In this document: piece by piece, positions 33,385-41,727 of the stretch
How positions within the stretch are numbered: position 1 is the first letter of the stretch
How the letters are laid out: the number at the start of each line of letters is the position of its first letter
DNA from: an uncultured Verrucomicrobiota bacterium
GTDB lineage: Bacteria; Verrucomicrobiota; Kiritimatiellia; CAIVKH01
Length of the DNA: 64,000 nucleotides
Direction: 5' to 3'
NCBI GenBank assembly: GCA_937872895.1
Contig: CALMUP010000028.1
Span: forward strand, 1 to 64,000
Translations under genes and position numbers: made by a program
The notes under the pieces: model-generated
Seen by the model: only the letters and a program-made list of their open reading frames with translations
Database searches by the model: none
What the model was told of the DNA's origin: nothing

Positions 33385-34224
33385 TCAACGGTTATTGATG
33401 ATGCTTTGCACCGGCTTTGGACCGGTCGGGCCGCCTTGCTGGCCGATGGATTCAACCGATCCGTCCGCCTTCGTACCCAGGCTGATCGTGCTGTACTCCT
33501 GGCCAAAGACCTTCTGGTTCATCATTGAACCATACGGGGAGTAGGTCAGGTGGAGGATCCGGTTCGGTGAGCTTTTGAACAGGATGTGGGCATTGCCGGC
33601 GGCATCCACGACCATCTGGGGTTTCTCGTTCATGACCGAACGGCCCAGGGGGAAGACGCCGTAGCAGAGGCTGGCATCCTCGTCGTCGATGCGCAACAGG
33701 ATGTGGTCCTGCTGGCGACGGTTCAGGTGGAAAATCTTGTAGGTGCGGGACGAGCCATCGGAAGGGACATTGGCGGTGACACGCATCACCTCGCGACCGG
33801 CCACCACTTCGATGTGGCGTTTTTCCCCCTGGTAGGTTTTGCCCATCCAATCCACGCAGGGCTGGATGCTGTAGAAACCCGGCCGGGCCAGGTTGTACAA
33901 CCGCAGCATGTTGTTGGTGAAGCCGATGGTCGCCTGGGCCGGAACCATCGTCGGTTCGGCCCGCGGGGCATCGGCCAATGGGGGCATCTGGTGCCCGTAG
34001 TCATCGTTGACGCGAAAGTAGAAATTCGGGCCGGTCGGTTCGGAATTGAACACCACCGGTTGTCCGATGCCGGTCTTCACCGTGGTGCGGGCGATCATCG
34101 GTTCGAACTGCAGGTACACGACATGGTCAAGGGTGGTTGAGAGCTGGATCTGGGCCGAGACGGTACCGCCGGCCATCAGAGTCAACCAACCCAGCAAAAT
34201 GAAAGAATGAGTGCAAAGGCGCAT
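33385..34224 (-). CDS. Secreted hypothetical protein (279 aa)
   Basis: A signal peptide (LCTHSFILLGWLTLMAGGTVSA) precedes a mature part rich in beta strands (STTLDHVVYLQFEPMIARTTVKTG; YRIDDEDASLCYGVF-like middle). The central ANVPSDGSSRTYKIFHLNRRQQDH and the segment VDAAGNAHILFKSSPNRILHLTYSP could be a repeat of propeller-like blades. No family is recognised. It lies 15 bases downstream of the metallophosphoesterase gene and may be co-transcribed. Periplasmic or surface location is inferred. Confidence 0.7.
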   Translation of the reverse strand: MRLCTHSFILLGWLTLMAGGTVSAQIQLSTTLDHVVYLQFEPMIARTTVKTGIGQPVVFNSEPTGPNFYFRVNDDYGHQMPPLADAPRAEPTMVPAQATIGFTNNMLRLYNLARPGFYSIQPCVDWMGKTYQGEKRHIEVVAGREVMRVTANVPSDGSSRTYKIFHLNRRQQDHILLRIDDEDASLCYGVFPLGRSVMNEKPQMVVDAAGNAHILFKSSPNRILHLTYSPYGSMMNQKVFGQEYSTISLGTKADGSVESIGQQGGPTGPKPVQSIINNR

Positions 34225-34239
34225 GGCGGAAAAAAGCTT

Positions 34240-34962
34240 TCAGCGACCGACGGCCAGGCGGGCGGCCAGACGCGGTGGGAGACCGGCATCGATGATTTTT
34301 TTCTGGGCGGCCTGGATGTCATACGGCACCCGCCGCAATTCGACCAGGTTGTTGATCATGTCGTAGATCACGTAGGCGGCCCGCGGATCCCCGTCACGCG
34401 GTTGCCCGACACTGCCCACGTTGATGAAGTATTTCTTCCCGACGGTGATGCGGATCTTCGAATACAAACCGAACCGGATGGTGTCGGTCTTTTCGAAGGC
34501 CAGCGGGACATGGGTGTGGCCGAAGAAACACACGGTCGAAGTCTGGTAGCTGAAATTCGCCTCCGCCTCGAGCTTGTCGAACACGTACCCCCACCCCTCC
34601 GGCGTATCCAACGTGCTGTGGACCATGGTAAAGGTTTCCACACGGGCAATGTAGCGCAGGTTGCGGAGGTATTCCACCTGGTCGGGATTCAACTGGCGGC
34701 GGGTCCAGGCGACCACATCGGCGGCCAACGGGTGGAAATTGTCGAGTTTTTCGTCATGCGCACAGTAGTGGTCGTGGTTGCCACGGACAGAGACGGGACA
34801 CAAGGTGCGGATTTTCTCGAGACACTCGATCGGGCTGGCGTTGTATCCCACGATATCCCCGACGCAGGCATAGTGCGTAACGCCCTGACTGGAAGCATCT
34901 TCCAGCACGACGGACAACGCATCCATGTTGGCGTGGATGTCGCCGAGAATGGCATATTTCAT
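34240..34962 (-). CDS. Metallophosphoesterase (YfcE/MJ0936-like)
   Basis: A two-metal phosphoesterase of 240 residues with motifs in order: GDIHANMDAL (D-x-H), VGDIVGYNASP (GD), RGNHDHYC (GNHD), a His at TMVHSTL and FFGHTHVPL (GHTH). The family hydrolyses phosphodiesters; substrates of such small cytoplasmic members vary and cannot be named. There is no signal peptide. It is the first gene of a likely two-gene unit with the secreted hypothetical protein. Confidence 0.92.
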   Translation of the reverse strand: MKYAILGDIHANMDALSVVLEDASSQGVTHYACVGDIVGYNASPIECLEKIRTLCPVSVRGNHDHYCAHDEKLDNFHPLAADVVAWTRRQLNPDQVEYLRNLRYIARVETFTMVHSTLDTPEGWGYVFDKLEAEANFSYQTSTVCFFGHTHVPLAFEKTDTIRFGLYSKIRITVGKKYFINVGSVGQPRDGDPRAAYVIYDMINNLVELRRVPYDIQAAQKKIIDAGLPPRLAARLAVGR

Positions 34963-35056
34963 AAGGTCAACCCGCGGCCATCATAGGAAAAACGCGGAAA
35001 ACTGCAACGCACTAAATAGGGTTCGCCACTGCGGTTGGCGGTTTGGCCGGAATGGC

Positions 35057-35359
35057 TCAACTGTAGCGAACAGCGAAGTCCGGGTATTCGCCGGAGGCAT
35101 CGGACCAGGTCAGGTCTTCACGGGTTACATAGCGAAAGATGTGGGCCTCGCGGATCTGGTTCAGGAAGGCATAGAGGTCGTGTTCAAATCCCTCGGCGAC
35201 CAGCTTGACCGATCCATCCATGAGGTTGAGCACGAAACCGGTAACCGGATGGTTGCGGGCGATCTCGACCGTGGTGAATCGGAAGCCGACACCCTGTACA
35301 TGGCCCGTGAACAGGGCGGTGACGCGACGGGGTTTCTGGTTTTTTGCTTGTTTGTCCAT
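35057..35359 (-). CDS. acyP: Acylphosphatase
   Basis: A 100-residue enzyme that hydrolyses acyl phosphates. The signature is present near the N-terminus (ALFTGHVQGVGFRFTTVEIA, with the catalytic Arg) and the Asn-containing segment VTGFVLNLMDGSVKLVAEG holds the catalytic Asn. Start 35359 (MDKQAKNQKP) is chosen because AGGAGGG lies a few bases upstream; a longer frame to 35452 would overlap the divergent signal peptidase gene. The gene is monocistronic and divergent from lepB. Confidence 0.93.
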   Translation of the reverse strand: MDKQAKNQKPRRVTALFTGHVQGVGFRFTTVEIARNHPVTGFVLNLMDGSVKLVAEGFEHDLYAFLNQIREAHIFRYVTREDLTWSDASGEYPDFAVRYS

Positions 35360-35405
35360 GCTGCCCTCCTGACCGGATGGCCTAGTTTGGTGTATGGTGA
35401 CCGGT

Positions 35406-35897
35406 ATGACAAGACTCAAGCGGCTTTTCTTCGGACGAAATCCGCGCCGCACCCTGATCCGTGCCGCCGCGCTGGCGGCGGTGAGTTATGCCGTGTTTGG
35501 CCACGTGCTTCGCCCGGTGCGGGTGCAGGGCATCAGCATGGCCCCCACCCTGGTTGACGGCACGATCCATCTGGTAAACCTCGCGGCTTATTGGCGGAAC
35601 GAGCCGCAGCGTGGCGACATGGTGGCGGTGGAGATGCCGGGTCGCCGGGCCTACTACATGAAGCGGGTGCTGGGCCTGCCCGGCGAACAGGTGGGATTCG
35701 CCGAAGGTCAATTGCTGGTGAACGGCGAACCGATGGCAGAACCCTATCTGGCGGCACGCGGTGATTGGAACATGGGGAAACAGCCGGTGCCGGAGGGTCA
35801 TTACTTCATCGCCGGTGACAACCGGCTGACCTCGTTCGAGGGACACACCCTTGGTTTCGTGGAAACGCGGCGAATCGCCGGCCGCTTGTGGAGATGA
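35406..35897 (+). CDS. lepB: Signal peptidase I, short form
   Basis: This membrane serine protease removes signal peptides from exported proteins. One N-terminal membrane segment (LIRAAALAAVSYAVFGHVL) is followed by GISMAPTLVDG with the catalytic Ser, YYMKRVLGLPGE with the catalytic Lys and FIAGDN (box E). At about 163 residues it is near the minimum for the family, like Gram-positive enzymes, and lacks the long insertions of E. coli LepB. ATG 35394 is an alternative start four codons upstream; neither has a strong ribosome binding site. The stop is four bases before the next gene. Confidence 0.9.
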   Translation: MTRLKRLFFGRNPRRTLIRAAALAAVSYAVFGHVLRPVRVQGISMAPTLVDGTIHLVNLAAYWRNEPQRGDMVAVEMPGRRAYYMKRVLGLPGEQVGFAEGQLLVNGEPMAEPYLAARGDWNMGKQPVPEGHYFIAGDNRLTSFEGHTLGFVETRRIAGRLWR

Positions 35898-35901
35898 ACC
35901 G

Positions 35902-36408
35902 ATGATCAGGATCCTGGCATGGTTGGTTGCGGCGATGGTGACTGCGGTGGTGCTGGTGCGGTGCTGGCCGAATGACCTGCGCGCCGTGGAGAAACGCATG
36001 GGCCAGTTGCTGGAAGCGGTGGAGAAAACGGGGCCGGAAAGCCTGCCGGTCTCGGCCGCGCGTTCGCTCGAGGCCGCATCGTATCTGGCGAGCAATGTCG
36101 TACTGGAACTCGGACACCCCTTCCCGAAACGGATGCGGCGAAGTGATGCCATCAGCCTGTTCCAGCAGGGCCGCATGCAGGCGGAGTCGGTGCGGGTCCA
36201 GCAGCGGGGTCATGAAATCGCGCGACAGCCCGACGGGCGCATCGCGCTGGATGCCACGTTGGAGGGACGGATAAGCTACCGGGGGCAGACCGAACAGGTG
36301 ATCGGCATCTACCGGTTCATCTGGGAAAAGGGCGAGGATGGCTGGAAGATCGCCGAGGCGCGGGTGAGCGATGTGGTCCAGCACCCGAACGGGTTGATCG
36401 CACCCTAG
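35902..36408 (+). CDS. Hypothetical membrane-anchored protein (168 aa)
   Basis: An N-terminal helix (RILAWLVAAMVTAVVLV) anchors or exports the protein. The rest begins helical (DLRAVEKRMGQLLEAVEKTG) and ends in strands (GRISYRGQTEQVIGIYRFIW; GWKIAEARVSDVVQ), a pattern resembling the NTF2-like fold but too vague to assign. GGAGATGAACCG precedes the ATG, which is four bases after the lepB stop, so the two are translationally coupled. Function unknown. Confidence 0.7.
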   Translation: MIRILAWLVAAMVTAVVLVRCWPNDLRAVEKRMGQLLEAVEKTGPESLPVSAARSLEAASYLASNVVLELGHPFPKRMRRSDAISLFQQGRMQAESVRVQQRGHEIARQPDGRIALDATLEGRISYRGQTEQVIGIYRFIWEKGEDGWKIAEARVSDVVQHPNGLIAP

Positions 36409-36432
36409 TTGCGTTCAAGCACCGGTTGCCCC

Positions 36433-37122
36433 CTAGACCGGGCCGGCGACCTGCTCGAATTCGCGCAACTGCTCGAAGGTGCTGATCTTCAATGGAAAAC
36501 GCGAGGACTTGGCCAGGCGGGCCGCCGGTCCGGTGACCTGCAGGGCCTCGATGACCGTCTTGACGTTCTTGCGTTTCTTGGTCACCACGTCGATCGCCTT
36601 GTGCAGGGTGGCCGCACTTACCGCGACCGGGGAGCCGAATTTCCACACCGAGCCGGGATCAAGGTGTTGCTCGATTACGGCGTTCTTGCCGACGAGCACC
36701 GCCTGTTCCGACAATTCGCGGCCGGCGAATACGACGTCGTGCTTCCGAGCCAGCTTGATCTGCTCGGAGATGTCCGCCGCCGTCAACCCGGGCCGCGAAG
36801 CCTCGTGCACCACGATAACCTTGGCGTCCTTGTCCACGTACTTCATCGCCGCGACCACCGAGGCATACTGGGTGGGACCACTGGGCACCACCTTGCGCAC
36901 CTTGTGGCAACCGAACAATTGGATAACCGGGAGCACCTGTTCGAGCCGGTCGCGCGGTGCGACGATGATCACACCCTCGATCTCCGGGCAATGCTCGAAC
37001 GCGGTAAGGCTGTAGGAAAGAATCGGTTTGTTGTGCAGGTTGAGGAACGCGGTGCAGGTTTCGGGATTGAGCATCTCGTCCTTGCCCCCGGCAATGATCA
37101 CCGCCCACGACGTTGATGTCAT
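36433..37122 (-). CDS. IspD-like nucleotidyltransferase with altered active site
   Basis: The fold and order of segments follow IspD, the CTP:MEP cytidylyltransferase of the MEP isoprenoid pathway: a first strand with AVIIAGG, FLNLHNKPILSYSLTAFEH, VIIVAPRDRLEQV, GPTQYASVVAAMKYV, VIVVHEASRP, and a C-terminal ALQVTGPAARLAK region. Key positions differ. The usual A-x-G-x-G-x-R-M loop is GGKDEMLNPET, the PKQF lysine region reads CTAFL, and HDAARP has become HEASRP. It may have another nucleotide-sugar or polyol substrate, be a poor enzyme, or be inactive. A promoter, a 13-codon leader frame and a palindrome precede it. A canonical ispD was not seen in the window. Confidence 0.75.
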   Translation of the reverse strand: MTSTSWAVIIAGGKDEMLNPETCTAFLNLHNKPILSYSLTAFEHCPEIEGVIIVAPRDRLEQVLPVIQLFGCHKVRKVVPSGPTQYASVVAAMKYVDKDAKVIVVHEASRPGLTAADISEQIKLARKHDVVFAGRELSEQAVLVGKNAVIEQHLDPGSVWKFGSPVAVSAATLHKAIDVVTKKRKNVKTVIEALQVTGPAARLAKSSRFPLKISTFEQLREFEQVAGPV

Positions 37123-37127
37123 AGTGC

Positions 37128-37169
37128 CTATTCCTCTCCCGTGCGCAAATTGCGCATCATCGTTGTCAT
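37128..37169 (-). promoter_or_regulatory. Possible 13-codon leader frame upstream of the IspD-like gene
   Basis: ATG at 37169 opens a frame encoding MTTMMRNLRTGEE and ends in TAG five bases before the start of the IspD-like gene. GGGGAT precedes its ATG. It spans the palindrome at 37142-37156 and could be a translated leader; it may also be chance. Confidence 0.3.
37142..37156. promoter_or_regulatory. Perfect palindrome in the IspD-like leader
   Basis: TGCGCAA-A-TTGCGCA is a perfect 15-base palindrome 20 bases before the IspD-like start codon and about 60 bases after the candidate -10 box, where a repressor site or an RNA hairpin would act. Confidence 0.4.
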
Positions 37170-37216
37170 ATCCCCAAGTCCCTCAACGATTAACTGCCCC
37201 GCTAAACGTCCCCTCT

Positions 37217-37246
37217 ACGCTAGGGAACGGGGATGGACGGGGTCAA
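37217..37246 (-). promoter_or_regulatory. Candidate promoter of the IspD-like gene
   Basis: On the minus strand TTGACC (37246-37241) and TAGCGT (37222-37217) are 18 bases apart. They lie about 95 bases before the IspD-like start, leaving room for the leader frame and palindrome. Confidence 0.4.
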
Positions 37247-37299
37247 GCGGGATTATTAGATTTGTATAAATACGGCGTTAATGCATGGAGGACAAGATA

Positions 37300-37983
37300 T
37301 TACGCAGACGAATGGGTTTCCGAAGCGGTCAGGGAAGCCGGAAGGGCGGGTTGAAGCCGGGCGATCCGGTCCATGACCAGGCGGCCGATGGCGTCGAAAT
37401 CCGGCTTGCCGCGCTCGTCGTGCAGCATGAGTTCACCGGGTTGGATGGGTGCGCCATAGGTGATGGTGATCGGGTGTGAGACCATCTTCTTCGCGCCTTT
37501 GGGAAAGGCTTCGAACGATCCCTTGATGTAAACAGGAACAACCGGCACGCCGGCCTTGGAGATCAGGAATCCGATGCCACCCTTGGCCGGTTGCAGGTGG
37601 CCGTCGGTGGTGCGTGTCCCTTCGGGAAACAGGCAGACGCAGGCACCCTTCTTGAGCAGGCCGATGGCGGTCTTGATCGCGCCGACATCGCCTTTCTCGC
37701 GGGACAACGGGACGACGCCAATACGATGGAAGATCCAGCTGACCACCGGATTGCAAAACAGGGTGTCGCGGGCCATGTACCGGACATCGCGCTGCTTGAT
37801 CGGGACACCCAGCAAGGGTGGGTCGAGGTAACTCGCGTGGTTCGAGGCGAGGATGACGCCGCCGGTCGCCGGGACATTTTCGACGCCGTGCACGCTGACC
37901 TTGAATTTCCAAGCGAGCCAGGCACGCAGCACCACACGGCTCACCGCATACAGCCAGGGCAGGTGCTTGGTGCCGTCGGTCAT
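37300..37983 (-). CDS. plsC: 1-acyl-sn-glycerol-3-phosphate acyltransferase
   Basis: The enzyme adds the second acyl chain in phosphatidic acid synthesis at the inner membrane. Signature blocks are present: NHASYLD (H-x4-D catalytic motif, about residue 48), the VPLSREKGD block, FPEGTRTTDG (glycerophosphate binding) and VPVVPVYIKGS. At 227 residues it is normal, with a hydrophobic N-terminal segment (YAVSRVVLRAWLAWKFKV). Its ATG overlaps the cmk stop (ATGA), and cmk-plsC coupling is known in other bacteria. It is the last gene of the aromatic operon. Confidence 0.94.
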   Translation of the reverse strand: MTDGTKHLPWLYAVSRVVLRAWLAWKFKVSVHGVENVPATGGVILASNHASYLDPPLLGVPIKQRDVRYMARDTLFCNPVVSWIFHRIGVVPLSREKGDVGAIKTAIGLLKKGACVCLFPEGTRTTDGHLQPAKGGIGFLISKAGVPVVPVYIKGSFEAFPKGAKKMVSHPITITYGAPIQPGELMLHDERGKPDFDAIGRLVMDRIARLQPALPASLTASETHSSA

Positions 37984-38666
37984 TTCCCGGCCGTGTGTGC
38001 GCGCACGTCGTTGAGGATCAGGTCGACGACCTGGTCGGCTTCCATACCGGTCGAGTCGATGACCTTGGCACCGAGGGCGATCTGGAGGGGCGCGGCCTTG
38101 CGGGTGGTGTCCTTGCGGTCGCGGCGGGCGAGCGAATCAAACACTTCGCCGACATTGCTGTAACCATTCTTCACGGCAAGTTCGTTGTAACGGCGACGCG
38201 CACGCTCCTCGGGATCGGCATCAAGGTAGTACTTGAACGGACTGTCCGGGAACACCACGGTGCCGATGTCGCGGCCTTCCATGGCGAGCGAACCGAGGCG
38301 GGCGGTTTCGCGCAACATGTTCACGAGGAAGGTGCGGACCTCGGGCACGGCGGCGATGTCGCTGACGTGCTCCTGCACGGGCTGGGAACGGATCTGGTCG
38401 CCCGGCTCCTCGCCGTCGATGGTGAACTGAACGGAACCGTCGCGCAGGAAACACTGGAAGTCGATGCGGTTGATCAGCGCGACGACCTGCTGGCTGTCGG
38501 TGGTCTCGATCCCTTCGCGGAGGGCCTTCCAGGTGATCCCGCGGTAGAACGAGCCGGAATCCACGTAGTTGAAGCCGAGTTTGACCGCGGCGATGCGCGC
38601 CACGGTGGACTTGCCGGAAGCGGACGGACCGTCGATGGCGATGACGATGGCGGATTTACTCGACAT
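37980..38666 (-). CDS. cmk: Cytidylate kinase
   Basis: CMP/dCMP kinase of 228 residues. The P-loop IAIDGPSASGKSTVAR lies at the N-terminus, FNYVDSGSFYRGITW follows, and LAMEGRDIGTVVFP matches the conserved EGRDIGT segment; the LID-type arginines lie in EERARRRYNELA. Start 38666 is chosen because the P-loop strand follows directly; the frame runs further upstream antisense-like through aroA. The start overlaps the end of aroA by 11 bases and the stop overlaps plsC (ATGA). Confidence 0.95.
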   Translation of the reverse strand: MSSKSAIVIAIDGPSASGKSTVARIAAVKLGFNYVDSGSFYRGITWKALREGIETTDSQQVVALINRIDFQCFLRDGSVQFTIDGEEPGDQIRSQPVQEHVSDIAAVPEVRTFLVNMLRETARLGSLAMEGRDIGTVVFPDSPFKYYLDADPEERARRRYNELAVKNGYSNVGEVFDSLARRDRKDTTRKAAPLQIALGAKVIDSTGMEADQVVDLILNDVRAHTAGK

Positions 38667-40011
38667 GGCCGCCCAACTCCCGCAGGTGGTCCCAGAAACC
38701 CGGATACGAGGTGTCGACACAGGCCACGTTCTGGATGACCAGCGGGGCTTGGGCGTAAGTGGCGAGGATGGCCATCGACATGGCGATCCGGTGGTCGCCG
38801 TAACTGCGCACCGAAGTGGTCGGAACGATGGGGGCACCGCCCTTGATGATCATGCCGTCGGGGGTCTCCTGCGCATCCACGCCCATCAACCGGAGGTTGC
38901 CGGCCATGGTGGCGATGCGGTCCGACTCCTTCACGCGCAATTCCTGGGCGTCGCGGACCACCGAGGTTCCGTTGATCAAGGCGCCGAGCACGAAGATGAT
39001 CGGCAGTTCGTCGATCAGGTTGGGGATGACATCGCCCCCGACTTCAAACGGCTTCAGCGGACCGCCCTTGACGGTGATGTCGCCGGCCGGTTCGGTGTGG
39101 TTCGTGCCCTTGTATTCCTTGACGGTGATGTTCACTCCGGCCTGCCGAAGCACATCGAGCATCGCAGTGCGGCGCGGGTTGAGGCCGACGTTGCGGATGG
39201 TGACGGAGTGGCCGGGACGTCCGGCGACAGCCACCATCCAGAAGGCGGCGGAGGAAAAATCGCCGGGAATGATGAACGGGCGGGCCTTGATGGCCGGGCC
39301 TTTCGGACCCAACCCCTTGATCTCGATCTGGAGCCCCTTCACCGTGATCGGCAGGTCGAGCGTGGCCAGCAACCGCTCGGTGTGGTCGCGGGTGTGGACC
39401 GGTTCGGTAACGCGGGTGATGCCTTCGGCAAACAAGCCGGCCATCATGATGCACGACTTGACCTGGGCCGAGGCGACGGGCAACAGGTAGTCGATGCCCT
39501 TGAGTTTGCCGCCGGTGATGCGGACCGGAGCGGTCCCCTTCTCGCCGGTCAGCTCGACCTTCGCGCCCATCAGCTCGAGCGGCTCCTTGATGCGTTTCAT
39601 CGGGCGCGAGCGGAGGGACTCGTCGCCAGTGAGTTCGACGGTGATCGGTGAACCGGCGAGCAAGCCGGTGAGCAGGCGCATGCTCGTGCCCGAGTTGCCG
39701 ATGTCCAGCATGCCGGCCGGCTCCATGAACTTGCCGCCGGTGCCCTGGATGTGCAGCTTGTGATCGGGCGTCTCGAACGACCGGGCCCCGAGGGCCTCCA
39801 TCGCCTTGAGGGTATTGATACAGTCCTCGCTCTGGAGGTAATTCTCGACGATGGACGTTCCGGACGCCATGCCGGCCAGCATCGCCACGCGGTGGGAGAT
39901 GCTCTTATCGCCGGGGACCTGGAGGGATCCGTCAATTTTCCCCACCGGGTGGACGATCGCGGAGATCGGGATCGGGGTGGCGCTATTCTTCGCTGTTGTG
40001 TTGATGTCCAT
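38656..40011 (-). CDS. aroA: 3-phosphoshikimate 1-carboxyvinyltransferase (EPSP synthase)
   Basis: The sixth step of the shikimate pathway, joining PEP to shikimate 3-phosphate. Two repeated halves of the EPSP fold are seen, with VPGDKSISHRVAMLAGMASG (the SIS-HR substrate loop), LDIGNSGTSMRLLTG, DESLRSRPM, and in the second half LRVKESDRIATM and YGDHRIAMSMAI. The 451-residue length is normal. The gene overlaps tyrA upstream by 29 bases and cmk downstream by 11 bases, so it belongs to the tightly packed aromatic operon. Confidence 0.96.
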   Translation of the reverse strand: MDINTTAKNSATPIPISAIVHPVGKIDGSLQVPGDKSISHRVAMLAGMASGTSIVENYLQSEDCINTLKAMEALGARSFETPDHKLHIQGTGGKFMEPAGMLDIGNSGTSMRLLTGLLAGSPITVELTGDESLRSRPMKRIKEPLELMGAKVELTGEKGTAPVRITGGKLKGIDYLLPVASAQVKSCIMMAGLFAEGITRVTEPVHTRDHTERLLATLDLPITVKGLQIEIKGLGPKGPAIKARPFIIPGDFSSAAFWMVAVAGRPGHSVTIRNVGLNPRRTAMLDVLRQAGVNITVKEYKGTNHTEPAGDITVKGGPLKPFEVGGDVIPNLIDELPIIFVLGALINGTSVVRDAQELRVKESDRIATMAGNLRLMGVDAQETPDGMIIKGGAPIVPTTSVRSYGDHRIAMSMAILATYAQAPLVIQNVACVDTSYPGFWDHLRELGGHVE

Positions 40012-40864
40012 AAGCTGTAAATGCCTTGCGCGCGTTTTTTCCGTCGCTCAGGGCCCTCTCTATAGCAGATATGTCGTTTTGTTCCAACTGTTCGATCAGG
40101 GCTTCCAGTTTTTGCCGTAAGACGTTCAATTCACTGGCGATAGGCCGGCGGTTGGTGCGGAGGATATCGAGCCAGATGTCCACCCCGCCTTCGGCGATGC
40201 GGGTTGTGTCGCGGTAGCCGGACCCGCAATAGGCGGGCAGATCCGGTGTCAGCCCGGGGCGGCCCACCGTCGCGGCGAGCAAACTGGCCATGACATGCGG
40301 AACGTGGCTGGTCAGCGCGAGAATCTGGTCGTGGGCTTCCGGCGACATCGCGGACACCACCGCGCCGGCGTGTTTCCAGAGGGACTCGACCGCGGCGACG
40401 GCGTCGCGGGGCGTGGCCAGGTCGGGGGTGATCACCACCATGGCCTTCTGGTACAGATCAACCTTGGCCGCCTCCATGCCCTGTTGTTCCGATCCGGCGA
40501 TCGGATGGCTGCCGACAAAGACGGCGTCGCGTCCGGCGAGCAGCTCGCGGCACTGCTGCTGGATCTCGGTCTTGGTGCTGCCGACATCGGTAACCACCAC
40601 CCCCGCCTTGAGGGCATCGCGCACCGCCGCCAACTGGGCGGGAATGGCGAGGATCGGGGCACACAGGACGACGACATCGGCATCGGCCACCGCGGCGGTC
40701 GCTTCGGTATGAAAATGATCCACCGCGCCGCGCTCGACCGCACAGCGTCCACGTTCGGCCGACCGGGTGTGGCCATGCACGACCAGACCGGGACGCGCCC
40801 GCTTCAGCGCCAGGCCAAGCGAGCCGCCCATCAGGCCGAGGCCGAGGATTGCGATGGATTTCAT
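39983..40864 (-). CDS. tyrA: Prephenate dehydrogenase
   Basis: NAD(P)-dependent oxidative decarboxylation of prephenate on the way to tyrosine. The N-terminal Rossmann motif is [20 protein letters not shown], followed by [26 protein letters not shown] and [16 protein letters not shown], the usual catalytic His region. The helical dimerisation domain follows ([31 protein letters not shown]). At 293 residues it has no ACT domain, so feedback inhibition by tyrosine through such a domain is absent. Start 40864 overlaps the aroF stop (ATGA). Confidence 0.94.
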   Translation of the reverse strand: MKSIAILGLGLMGGSLGLALKRARPGLVVHGHTRSAERGRCAVERGAVDHFHTEATAAVADADVVVLCAPILAIPAQLAAVRDALKAGVVVTDVGSTKTEIQQQCRELLAGRDAVFVGSHPIAGSEQQGMEAAKVDLYQKAMVVITPDLATPRDAVAAVESLWKHAGAVVSAMSPEAHDQILALTSHVPHVMASLLAATVGRPGLTPDLPAYCGSGYRDTTRIAEGGVDIWLDILRTNRRPIASELNVLRQKLEALIEQLEQNDISAIERALSDGKNARKAFTAYGHQHNSEE

Positions 40865-41727
40865 GAGTGGGCACCCCACGATTGGACCGACCGGTCAATG
40901 GCCGCGGTGACCCGGCGCAAACTCGCCATCATCGCGTCGAACTGGTCGAAATCGAGGGTCTGTTGGCCATCGGATGTCGCCTTCTTCGGGTCGGGATGCA
41001 CCTCGACCAGCAACAAGTCCGCCCCGGCGGCCACCGAGGCGCGCGCCATGACCGGCACCAGCGCGGTGGCCCCCGTGCCGTGGCTGGGATCGGCGGCGAC
41101 CGGCAGGTGCGAGAGGGACTGAAGTACCGGCACGGCATTCAAATCGAGGGTGTTGCGGGTCGCCCGCTCGAAGGTGCGAATGCCCCGCTCGCAGAGGATC
41201 ACGTTCGGATTGCCCTGGCTCATGATGTACTCGGCGCTCATCAACAATTCCTCGATCGTGCCGGCGATGCCGCGCTTGAGCAGCACCGGCTTGTTGACAC
41301 GCCCGACCGCCTTGAGCAAGGCAAAGTTCTGGGTGTTGCGCGCACCGATCTGCAACACGTCTGACACATCCCCCACCATCTCGACATCCCGCGTGTCCAT
41401 GACCTCGGTGATGAACGGGAGCCCGAATTTCTCGCGCACCTCGATGAGGATGCGCAACCCCTCGACGCCGAGGCCCTGGAACGAATAGGGCGACGTGCGG
41501 GGCTTGAACGCGCCGGCCCGGAGCATCACGGCCCCGGCCGCGCGGATCGCTGCCGCCGTCTCGAACATGATCTCGCGCGTCTCGACCGAACAGGGTCCGG
41601 CCACCACGACCACGCCCTGGTTGCCGCCGATGATCACATCGCGCACGCCGGCCGCATTGACCGGGATGCGGATCTCGGACCGCTCCGGGTGCTGCTGGCG
41701 GCTGGCCAAGGGATACGGAACGGTCAT
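40861..41727 (-). CDS. aroF: 3-deoxy-7-phosphoheptulonate synthase
   Basis: DAHP synthase, the first step of aromatic synthesis. At 288 residues without an N-terminal regulatory extension it resembles the type I-beta/KDO8P-like group. Conserved blocks include [80 protein letters not shown] and LLVEVHPDP. The short form suggests that feedback control, if any, relies on a partner such as the chorismate mutase encoded two genes upstream; this is inference. Start 41727 overlaps the hisC stop (ATGA), and its stop overlaps tyrA (ATGA). Confidence 0.95.
   Translation of the reverse strand: MTVPYPLASRQQHPERSEIRIPVNAAGVRDVIIGGNQGVVVVAGPCSVETREIMFETAAAIRAAGAVMLRAGAFKPRTSPYSFQGLGVEGLRILIEVREKFGLPFITEVMDTRDVEMVGDVSDVLQIGARNTQNFALLKAVGRVNKPVLLKRGIAGTIEELLMSAEYIMSQGNPNVILCERGIRTFERATRNTLDLNAVPVLQSLSHLPVAADPSHGTGATALVPVMARASVAAGADLLLVEVHPDPKKATSDGQQTLDFDQFDAMMASLRRVTAAIDRSVQSWGAHS

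Noticed and set aside
33201-33506. Frame across the tRNA gene
   Set aside because: It reads through the tRNA-Leu cloverleaf and has no coding features.
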